From: Fulvivirgaceae bacterium JP3-4
GTDB lineage: Bacteria > Bacteroidota > Bacteroidia > Cytophagales > Cyclobacteriaceae
NCBI GenBank assembly: GCA_029309925.1
Contig: JARKND010000005.1
Location: 186,001 to 250,000 of the forward strand
Reading direction: 5' to 3'
DNA: 64,000 nt
A program made the position numbers and the translations under genes. Position 1 is the first letter of the stretch. Each line of letters opens with the position of its first letter. Under the pieces are notes generated by a model that saw only the letters and a program-made list of their open reading frames with translations, searched no databases and was not told where the DNA came from. This document shows positions 43,003 through 49,994 of the stretch, one piece after another.

Positions 43003-45084
43003 ATGAATCGAATCATTTTTGAATCGTCTCCGGAATTTGTTGTTGTCTGCATACTGGCAGGGCTGGCTTACGCTGCCATTCAATACCTGCGGATGAAGCA
43101 ACCCTGGAGCAGGACAATGAACTGGATCCTCTTTTCGCTGCGTGCGATCGTGGCATCCTTCATCGCATTCTTGTTGCTTGGCCCGATTGTAAAACAGATC
43201 AACAACCTCTTTGAAAAGCCCTTGTTCATCATCGTTCAGGACAACAGTGGATCTGTAAGAGAGGCGACCGACACAACGAGGCTTGCCAATCTCGAGCGGT
43301 CACTGCAGACAACGGTCGCGGCACTGACAGAACGCGGTTATGATGCTTCAATACAGAATCTTGCAGGACAGAATGTTGACGAATTTACTTTTACCGGTTC
43401 CAATTCTGACCTCAATAGTGCATTAAAACGCATCAGCAACAGGTACGAAGGAAAAAATGTTGCGGGTGTAATTCTTGTGTCAGACGGCTTGTTCAATGCG
43501 GGGCTCTCTCCCCTCTACTCACCTTACAATTTCCCTGTGCACACGCTTGGCGTAGGAGATACGACTGTTCGCTCAGACATTTCGATCAGGAACATCGCCT
43601 ATAACAAGATCGCGTATCAGGGAAACAAATTTCCCTTGCGGGCTGAAGTGCAGGTTAAGAATCTTCCTGCTCAACCGGTCACTGTGTCATTGTACAAACG
43701 CGGCAGGCTGCTTGACAAGCAAACAAAAAATTCCACGGGCGATCAACTCATGACCTTTGATTTTCAGCCGCTCGCAGATGAGCAGGGCATTCAAAAGTAT
43801 GACATTGAAGTCGAGATTAATCCGAATGAATTTAACAGGAGAAATAACAGAAGCTCAGTATTTGTTGAAGTAGTGGAGGGCAAGAAAAAAATCCTGCTCG
43901 TAGCGGCTGCCCCTCACCCCGACATCAAAGCGTTACGCGAGGTTGTTGAGAAAAATTCGAATTACGAATTCAGATTGCATATTCCGGCCGTAAGTGAGCA
44001 GCAGGCAAGCGCGCTCCGTCCGGAAGACATTGATCTCGCAATCTTCCATCAGTCTCCCGACCTGCGTGGGAAGACGGCAGCGCTTTTTCAGAATTTCGCC
44101 CGGAGTAAAACTTCGCTACTCTTCATTCTCGGACAGCAGTCGGATATTCCGATGATCGCGCGACACAATATGCCATTGCACTTTGAAAATGCTCCGCGAG
44201 ATTTTGATGAGGTCACGCCCGTAACGAACGCATCGTTTTCTAACTTCTCACTTTCGCCTGAGACAAACAGCATCGTGTCAAGCTACCCACCGGTAACGGT
44301 ACATTATGGAAAAGTGCAGATTCCGGTTAGCGCTACGCCTCTTCTGTTTCAGAAAGTAGGAAGTGTCCCAACTGAAAAACCGCTTTTATCCGTAGATCTT
44401 CAGGATTCAAGAAAAATTGCTTTCATGCTCGGTGAAGGATTGTGGCGCTGGAAACTGAATGAGTTTGATCGCACAGAGAACTCAGCTGCGTTTGACGAAG
44501 TCTTCGGAAAACTGATGCAATACATGACAACGTCTGATGACAAGCGCAGATTCCGCAGCTATCCCATCCAGCAGGAATTTTCAAATACGGAACCTGTTAT
44601 CTTCGAAAGCCAGGTCTACAACGACATCTTCGAACCTGTCTATGGAAATCGTATTCAAATTGAAATCACCGAGCAGAACGGAAAGAAAAACGATTACACG
44701 TATGTAACCAGTCCCGGCAACTCACGCTACCAGATTGGTGGTTTGCAGGAAGGCGTATATCGATACAAATCGAAAACCGAAATCAACGGAAAAATGGAAG
44801 AAGTGCGCGGGGAATTCGCGGTTGTTGAACGCCAGGCAGAATTGCAGAACCTGACCGCAGACTTTAATCTGCTCAGAAAGCTCTCTGCGAATACGGGAGG
44901 AAAGTTTTTTAAAGCAGATGAAGTCGACAATCTTCAGCGCTATTTGCAAACCACTGAGGCAAAGAGTGTGATCCACACGGAAGAAACCTATGACTCTATT
45001 ATCAACCTGAAATGGGTTTTCTTTTTGCTCCTGCTCCTGATGACTGCAGAATGGGGGCTGCGTAAATACCACGGAAGCTACTGA
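43003..45084 (+). CDS. Membrane protein with VWA-like domain
   Basis: A 693-residue protein with two N-terminal membrane helices (about 11-28 and 42-63), a von Willebrand A-like domain beginning PLFIIVQDNSGSVREATDTTR near residue 74 (DNSGS in place of DxSxS) and VAGVILVSDGLFNAG near 153, an Ig-like stretch (200-280), a Rossmann-like segment KKKILLVAAAPHPDIKALRE near 295 that recalls the glutamine-amidotransferase-like fold, and a C-terminal helix (WVFFLLLLLMTAEWGLRKYHG). The architecture resembles BatA/VWA proteins that are partners of MoxR ATPases, but no moxR is adjacent. It lies 15 bases after rarA and may be co-transcribed. Confidence 0.82.
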   Translation: MNRIIFESSPEFVVVCILAGLAYAAIQYLRMKQPWSRTMNWILFSLRAIVASFIAFLLLGPIVKQINNLFEKPLFIIVQDNSGSVREATDTTRLANLERSLQTTVAALTERGYDASIQNLAGQNVDEFTFTGSNSDLNSALKRISNRYEGKNVAGVILVSDGLFNAGLSPLYSPYNFPVHTLGVGDTTVRSDISIRNIAYNKIAYQGNKFPLRAEVQVKNLPAQPVTVSLYKRGRLLDKQTKNSTGDQLMTFDFQPLADEQGIQKYDIEVEINPNEFNRRNNRSSVFVEVVEGKKKILLVAAAPHPDIKALREVVEKNSNYEFRLHIPAVSEQQASALRPEDIDLAIFHQSPDLRGKTAALFQNFARSKTSLLFILGQQSDIPMIARHNMPLHFENAPRDFDEVTPVTNASFSNFSLSPETNSIVSSYPPVTVHYGKVQIPVSATPLLFQKVGSVPTEKPLLSVDLQDSRKIAFMLGEGLWRWKLNEFDRTENSAAFDEVFGKLMQYMTTSDDKRRFRSYPIQQEFSNTEPVIFESQVYNDIFEPVYGNRIQIEITEQNGKKNDYTYVTSPGNSRYQIGGLQEGVYRYKSKTEINGKMEEVRGEFAVVERQAELQNLTADFNLLRKLSANTGGKFFKADEVDNLQRYLQTTEAKSVIHTEETYDSIINLKWVFFLLLLLMTAEWGLRKYHGSY

Positions 45085-45103
45085 TGGGTGATAGCTCAGA
45101 GCC

Positions 45104-46009
45104 TCAAGACAACAGGTTAGTCACTGCATCATCGATGCGTGTGAATTTAAATTGATACCCTGCATCAGTAATTTTTTTCGCTGATATTCTGGTGCCCGTA
45201 ACAACAACCGTGGCCATTTCTCCGATCATTGCTTTCAGTACAATCGCTGGTACAGGTGGCAGCACTACCGGACGATGAAGTGCTCTTCCGATTGCCCGAG
45301 TCAAGGTTTTGTTATCAACCGGGTCTGGGGCCACTGCATTGTATGGACCCCGCATGGCTGGATCTTCAAGTGCCTTCAGAAAAATTCCGCATACATCATC
45401 AATGTGAATCCAACTCACCGGCTGGCGGCCGCTGCCGAGTGGGGCTCCGACAAAAAGTTTAACTGGCCTGGCAATCTCTTTCAGCGCACCGCCTTCGGCA
45501 CTCAATACAATTCCGATCCGCAGCTTCACAACCCGAATTCCGAGACTTTCAATTTTGTCTACCTCCTCTTCCCAGGCACGGGTGACACTCGCCATAAAAT
45601 CGTTGCCAGGAGCACTGTCTTCAGAATACCATTTTTCTTCGTTTTCAAATCCATAGTATCCAATCGCGGAAGCTGAAATAAAGTGCTTTACAGTGTGAGT
45701 CGAGTTCTTGAGCTTGTCATACAGAAGGCGGGTTGATTCGGTTCTGCTTTTCAGAATTTCCTGCTTCCGTGCCGTTGTCCAGCGTTTGTCTCCGACATTG
45801 GCGCCTGCGAGATGAACAATCGCATCCTTGCCTTTCAGCGCTTCCGGATCAATGATTCCTTTATTGACATTCCATTGATACGAGTTCCCTGACTTTGCAG
45901 ACCGGCCCAGGTGAAAGACATTAGCGTTTCGCGCGTTCAGCAAACTCGTCAGCTGCGTTCCGATCAGCCCACTGGCACCAGTAATCAATATGTTTTTAGG
46001 CAATTCCAT
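45104..46009 (-). CDS. TIGR01777 family NAD-dependent epimerase (YfcH / SDR39U1 type)
   Basis: A 301-residue extended short-chain dehydrogenase. The nucleotide motif ILITGASGLIGTQL lies at residues 7-20; the catalytic region has SASAIGYYG near 112, and the C-terminal DUF1731 part contains VVLPPVPAIVLKAMIGEMATVVVTGTRISAKKI. Members are widespread but their substrate is unknown. It is convergent with the VWA gene and divergent from the small secreted-protein gene. Confidence 0.92.
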   Translation of the reverse strand: MELPKNILITGASGLIGTQLTSLLNARNANVFHLGRSAKSGNSYQWNVNKGIIDPEALKGKDAIVHLAGANVGDKRWTTARKQEILKSRTESTRLLYDKLKNSTHTVKHFISASAIGYYGFENEEKWYSEDSAPGNDFMASVTRAWEEEVDKIESLGIRVVKLRIGIVLSAEGGALKEIARPVKLFVGAPLGSGRQPVSWIHIDDVCGIFLKALEDPAMRGPYNAVAPDPVDNKTLTRAIGRALHRPVVLPPVPAIVLKAMIGEMATVVVTGTRISAKKITDAGYQFKFTRIDDAVTNLLS

Positions 46010-46033
46010 CGAATGGCTGGCTGGATTTTTGAT

Positions 46034-46041
46034 TAAGTTTG
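46034..46041 (+). promoter_or_regulatory. Candidate -7 element
   Basis: TAAGTTTG matches TAnnTTTG and lies 25 bases before the ATG at 46067. No clear -33 TTTG was seen. Confidence 0.35.
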
Positions 46042-46066
46042 TAAAGTAAACCCATACTACGCAAAA

Positions 46067-46762
46067 ATGTTCAAGGTCAGATTAGTCTTCGTTGCAATTT
46101 GCATTTCATTAACATCTAATCTCTACGCTCAAACCGTAAGGGTGAAAAAAGAACAAACACGGATAAAGAACGACTACGCGGACGGATTTGAAGTAGACCT
46201 GCCCGGCACCTTTGAAGAGATTGATGAAGCGCTTTCAAAACTCATGAAGACGCTGGGCAAATCGAAAGCGTCTGAAGGGTACTTTACCGTTGCAGAACCT
46301 GCTGTGGTCGGACGAACCTACACCTCACCTATCTACGGATCAACAAAGCAGGTGGGTAATATTATCTCAGCGTGGATAGGAATCAAAAAATCAGAGTGGA
46401 AAGATGATGATGCGGAAAATATTTCAAAAGCCCTGGAAGGAATGATCTATGATTTTGCTGTGAACTACCATCGCAACCTGATTCAGAAACAGATTGACGA
46501 ATCTGCGCGCGCGGCACAGGCAGTAGAGCGGCAGGCACAACGCCTCACTAATCAGAACAAGTCACTCAACACTAAGATCGCCAACAACAAGCAGGAGAAG
46601 ATCGACCTTGAAAAGGCGCTTGTCGAAAACAAGATCGAGCTTGAAGCGCTGACCAAACAATTGGAAAAAAACAAGAAAGATCAGGACTCTGTTGCTGTCG
46701 CAGCGCAGCAGATCCAAAAAGTGCTGGAGATGCACCGCGACCGTCAGCGCAAGGTCAATTGA
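46067..46762 (+). CDS. Secreted coiled-coil protein, unrecognised
   Basis: A 231-residue product with a signal peptide (residues 1-21, FVAICISLTSNLYAQ), a folded middle of about 110 residues (GFEVDLPGTFEEIDEALSKLMKTLGK, YTSPIYGSTKQVGNIISAWIG) and a C-terminal coiled coil from about 140 to 231 with heptad-like Leu/Ile spacing (SLNTKIANNKQEKIDLEKAL, VENKIELEALTKQLEKNKK). It probably acts in the periplasm, where the coiled coil could mediate oligomerisation. No family recognised. Confidence 0.7.
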   Translation: MFKVRLVFVAICISLTSNLYAQTVRVKKEQTRIKNDYADGFEVDLPGTFEEIDEALSKLMKTLGKSKASEGYFTVAEPAVVGRTYTSPIYGSTKQVGNIISAWIGIKKSEWKDDDAENISKALEGMIYDFAVNYHRNLIQKQIDESARAAQAVERQAQRLTNQNKSLNTKIANNKQEKIDLEKALVENKIELEALTKQLEKNKKDQDSVAVAAQQIQKVLEMHRDRQRKVN

Positions 46763-46831
46763 ATGAGGAAATGAGAATGACCAGTGACGAATCAAATCGG
46801 AGGTTTGCTTTGAGCACGATCCGCGTGTCCG

Positions 46832-47428
46832 TTATTTGATGCCGGCTTGTTCCTTCGCTTCCTGTAAAAACTTCCAGGACGAATTTTCAGTGTAGTCCCA
46901 ACGACTCAGCTTCGTGTTGTAATAGAAGTCGTTGTTTGGCGTATGAATAAACTGCTTGTTGCCAACGTATGCCTTTACGTGTCCTTTCATCAGCATTTCT
47001 TCGAAAAGTATCTTCCTCCGCTCCCTGATCTCAACCTGGGTTAAGCGAGGTGTATGGTACAGTAAGTTCATGAACACAATCCTGCCGTTCTCATCGGTTC
47101 GATAGTATCCACCAAGTCCGCGGTAGTGCTCATACAAACTTGTCAGGTCGCGGTATTGAAAAAAGAAAAGTGATGCCGTGTCACGTTCGTTGAAATACAC
47201 GAGTTCACTTTGTGTTAGCGAGATGAAGTTGTCGTAAAATGGTTTGTTGGCGGGGAGGAATCTTTCTTCGAATGAAAACTCATCTGACTTCCCAATCACA
47301 TAGGGTGCAACAGCGGAAAGCACCTTCTCATATTCCTCTGCCGTTAAAGTTTGTGTCGCCTCGTAGCCTTTATCGCAACCGGACAAAAGCACAACAAAAA
47401 CAATACATCCAACGATTCTCATTTTCAT
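46832..47428 (-). CDS. Unrecognised lipoprotein, 198 residues
   Basis: A lipoprotein signal (MKMRIVGCIVFVVLLSGCDKG) puts the lipidated Cys at residue 18. The mature part is rich in Tyr, Phe and Glu (FSFEERFLPANKPFYDNFISL, LYEHYRGLGGYYRTDENGR, YYNTKLSRWDYTENSSWKF) and has no recognised domain. ATG codons at 47428 and 47422 and a TTG at 47440 are possible starts; the first ATG is used. It lies 66 bases after the stop of the beta-helix-like lipoprotein gene, with a terminator between them, so it probably has its own transcript. Confidence 0.7.
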   Translation of the reverse strand: MKMRIVGCIVFVVLLSGCDKGYEATQTLTAEEYEKVLSAVAPYVIGKSDEFSFEERFLPANKPFYDNFISLTQSELVYFNERDTASLFFFQYRDLTSLYEHYRGLGGYYRTDENGRIVFMNLLYHTPRLTQVEIRERRKILFEEMLMKGHVKAYVGNKQFIHTPNNDFYYNTKLSRWDYTENSSWKFLQEAKEQAGIK

Positions 47429-47440
47429 TCTATTTCGCAA

Positions 47441-47472
47441 TTAAAAAGTCCAGGGCCCGAAAGCCCCAGACT
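47441..47472 (-). terminator. Rho-independent terminator
   Basis: On the minus strand AGTCTGGGGC and GCCCTGGACT pair over ten positions (two G-T), with a six-base loop, then TTTTTAATT. It lies 22 bases after the stop codon of the 548-residue lipoprotein. Confidence 0.8.
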
Positions 47473-47494
47473 CTTATTTTAACCTACCTAAAAC

Positions 47495-49141
47495 CTATTG
47501 GTAATCTGCATTGTTCGGATCGAAATTCACCCAGCCTGCTGCATAGTTCCAATCAGCACCGCTTGCAGTTCCGAATGCACCTTTATATGCAACATTTTCA
47601 AAAAATGCATCTGCACTAAGATTGGTAGCACCGGTGAGGTACGGGCTTGTCGCTGCCTGAAACTTAGGGAAGTTCTCAAAGGTATAGAGTGAACCTGAAG
47701 GAAAAGCTCCGAAAATTGCCGTGACAGAAGCCTCAAGCGTATTGTCTGTTGCAAAAGTTCCCGGGGCAGCTGCACCTGCTGCAGTCTGTGTTGCGTTTGC
47801 TGCAAAAACATTGCTCGTTACAGTAGATCCGGCAGTTGCAAAGTTTGTTGAGTTCGGGAAACCTGTAATGATCGAGTTATACACCTGGATGGCTGAGTTG
47901 CTGTTGATCTCAAGCGCTGCACGATAGAAACCATTGATGTTTGCTGATGCTCTGAACAATAGGGGACCGAGCACAGTCACATTTGAAAACTTCGGAGCTG
48001 AATGACGGGATGTTCCGCCAACCGTTGGTGCGGTTGCGTTGTTGTTGCTTGAAGATTCCCAGGCACGTGAACCAGAGAAGTCTGCTATTGCAGGATCGCG
48101 AACAACAAGCGCGTATTGTACTTTTCCATTGTAACCACGGTCAGTATCGAAATCGTCATCGATCGTTGAATATGCAATCAGGTATTTGTGATTGACAGAA
48201 CCGCCAAACCATTCGTAGGCATCATCATTACCGTAACTCACCATGATATGATCGATCGTTGTTGCTGAACCAACTGAGCCAAGTGTAAGACTGTTTAGTT
48301 CATTATCCTGAGAAAGCGCGATACCAGCGAACTCAATTCTCACATACTTCAATATTCCTGAGTTGTCGTTATCAGCAGCGCTTCCTGCGCCAGGGCCATA
48401 AACACCGTTTTCAGATCCGGCAGAGGCTGTAATCCCCTCGATAGTAGCCGATCCATTATTGCTGTTGTAAGCTTTTCCAAGAATAACAAGTCCACCCCAG
48501 TCACCGCGGTTTCTGAAACCTTTCGGTGCCGCAGAAGTCATGATGATAGGATTGGATGCAGTTCCCTGCGCATCGATCGATGCACCGCGGTTGATGATCA
48601 GTGTTCCGTCAGAGTCTTTGTCACCAAGCAACAACGTTCCGGCAGGAATGGTAAGTTTCGCGGGCGCATTGACATAAACTTTTCCTTTGATAAGATAGCG
48701 CTTGGAAGCATCGAGGGTCATATTGCTCGTGATGTTACCTTCAAGCGTGATCGTTTGTGCCGTCAGTGTTACATTGAGCAACGCTGTCGCTGCTGTTGGC
48801 TGGTTTGCTTTGTCGGTTACGGTGAGCGTTACACTGCCTGCACCTGCACTTGCCCCCGCGGTGAATTCCACTACAATTGTACCTTCCGTCTCATCCACAT
48901 TTCCATCTGTTTTAACCACAGCAGTACCACCGGTTGCAGTCACTGCGCTTGACGCGAAGCCTCCTGGCGCTGTGTAGGTGAAAGTAACGTCAGTCTTAGT
49001 TCCAACCTTCACATCCGCAGTAGTCGATGGCGGTGTTAATGACGGAATTACCGGCTTGGGATCTTCGTTATCACAGCTTTGAATCATCGCGACAGTGAAG
49101 AGCGCAATGATTATTGCAATCAGTCTGCTGAGGTTTTTCAT
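47495..49141 (-). CDS. Surface lipoprotein with cadherin-like and beta-helix-like domains
   Basis: A 548-residue lipoprotein: signal IIIALFTVAMIQSCDNEDP with Cys23 lipidated, followed by an acidic/Pro stretch that may direct export to the outer surface. Residues about 30-130 form an Ig or cadherin-like domain (VKVGTKTDVTFTYTAPGG, GAGSVTLTVTDKANQPTAA). From 135 onward there is a Gly/Asn/Ser-rich beta-helix-like region (TLEGNITSNMTLDASKRYLIKGKVYV, GDWGGLVILGKAYNSNNGSATIEG, EWFGGSVNHKYLIAYSTIDDDFD). It has no transport helices. It follows a TonB receptor gene across the repeat-rich spacer, an order common for receptor and surface-lipoprotein pairs. The ligand is unknown. Confidence 0.75.
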   Translation of the reverse strand: MKNLSRLIAIIIALFTVAMIQSCDNEDPKPVIPSLTPPSTTADVKVGTKTDVTFTYTAPGGFASSAVTATGGTAVVKTDGNVDETEGTIVVEFTAGASAGAGSVTLTVTDKANQPTAATALLNVTLTAQTITLEGNITSNMTLDASKRYLIKGKVYVNAPAKLTIPAGTLLLGDKDSDGTLIINRGASIDAQGTASNPIIMTSAAPKGFRNRGDWGGLVILGKAYNSNNGSATIEGITASAGSENGVYGPGAGSAADNDNSGILKYVRIEFAGIALSQDNELNSLTLGSVGSATTIDHIMVSYGNDDAYEWFGGSVNHKYLIAYSTIDDDFDTDRGYNGKVQYALVVRDPAIADFSGSRAWESSSNNNATAPTVGGTSRHSAPKFSNVTVLGPLLFRASANINGFYRAALEINSNSAIQVYNSIITGFPNSTNFATAGSTVTSNVFAANATQTAAGAAAPGTFATDNTLEASVTAIFGAFPSGSLYTFENFPKFQAATSPYLTGATNLSADAFFENVAYKGAFGTASGADWNYAAGWVNFDPNNADYQ

Positions 49142-49435
49142 TTCTTACGTGTTTAATGGTTTTCGTTCAACTATTCGGGTCAAAATTACGAGGTGCCGAC
49201 CCGGGAGCGTTTACGGGGGAGTTAAGCTTTCATGAATGGACTGTTACCAGATTAACGTTGGCTTAACATGGCGATGTTAGGAGTGATCCGGATGGCAGGT
49301 AGTGATGTGATTCGGCCGATGATCGTTTGATCGCAAGTATTTTTCTCAACCGCATCAGCGAGATCAGCGTTTTTTTCTTCCCAAGGACTATTCATGACCA
49401 GAAAATATTTGCCGTTCTTTAGAAGTAGGCAGTAT

Positions 49436-49515
49436 CAAAAATGCGACCCCTTCAGGGTCGGATCAACTCCAGACAATTGTTCTATAAACATGCGATCCCT
49501 TCAGGATCGGATTGG
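49436..49515 (-). repeat. Two-hairpin element, inverted divergent copy
   Basis: Palindromes CGACCCCTTCAGGGTCG (49444-49460) and CGATCCCTTCAGGATCG (49493-49509) flank TTCTATAAACATG. Read on the minus strand this is hairpin, CATGTTTATAGAA, hairpin, the same order as in the two direct copies below. Confidence 0.65.
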
Positions 49516-49630
49516 TACACCAAAATTTTTCTGTTGACGGCTGGTAGTAAAAGGTCTAGTCATTCGCCTTTGCGCGAGGCGAAAGAATTTGTTTAGCTCC
49601 AAAATTGCAGATCATGTCCCTGCGTTCGGT

Positions 49631-49757
49631 AAGTCGGCAATTCGCTACTGCGTTCACGAGTCGATGATATTTGACCTCGAAGAGGTCACATGTTTATAGA
49701 AAAAATTCTATAAGCGCACTTCGACCCTGAAGGGGTCGTATCAATTGCACGGGCAAT
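49631..49757 (+). repeat. 127-base direct repeat, copy A
   Basis: Starts AAGTCGGCAATTCGCTACTG and ends GCACGGGCAAT. It holds three palindromes: TGACCTCGAAGAGGTCA (49672-49688), TTATAGAA/TTCTATAA (49694-49713) and CGACCCTGAAGGGGTCG (49722-49738). It matches copy B at nearly every base, with a one-base indel in the A-run. Confidence 0.85.
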
Positions 49758-49792
49758 ACCCTCTCTGAACGTAAGCCGTCACTGCTTTACGC

Positions 49793-49918
49793 AAGTCGGC
49801 AATTCGCTACTGCGTTCGCGGGTCGATGGTATTTGACCTCGAAGAGGTCATATGTTTATAGAAAAAATCTATAAGCGCACTTCGACCCTGAAGGGGTCGT
49901 ATCATTTGCACGGGCAAT
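49793..49918 (+). repeat. 126-base direct repeat, copy B
   Basis: Same sequence as copy A, 35 bases further on, with the GACCTC palindrome at 49834-49850 and the CGACCC palindrome at 49882-49898. A few substitutions lie outside the stems. Confidence 0.85.
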
Positions 49919-49994
49919 GCTTCCCTGTACGAAAGCGCTCAGCCACAGCGAGGCACGCATCAGGTCAGGCGCTCCATGTCGATAGCGAGCAGAA

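Larger units (their letters stand above)
49142..49994. other. 853-base spacer with structured repeats and no gene
   Basis: No coding ORF. Bases 49142-49435 show nothing clear. From 49436 to 49918 lie three copies of a two-hairpin element, listed separately. The rest up to the TonB receptor stop codon is mixed sequence. Confidence 0.7.

Noticed and set aside
49631-49918. Possible CRISPR array
   Set aside because: Only two direct units of about 126 bases separated by 35 bases, with internal palindromes, and no cas genes. This fits a dispersed structured repeat.
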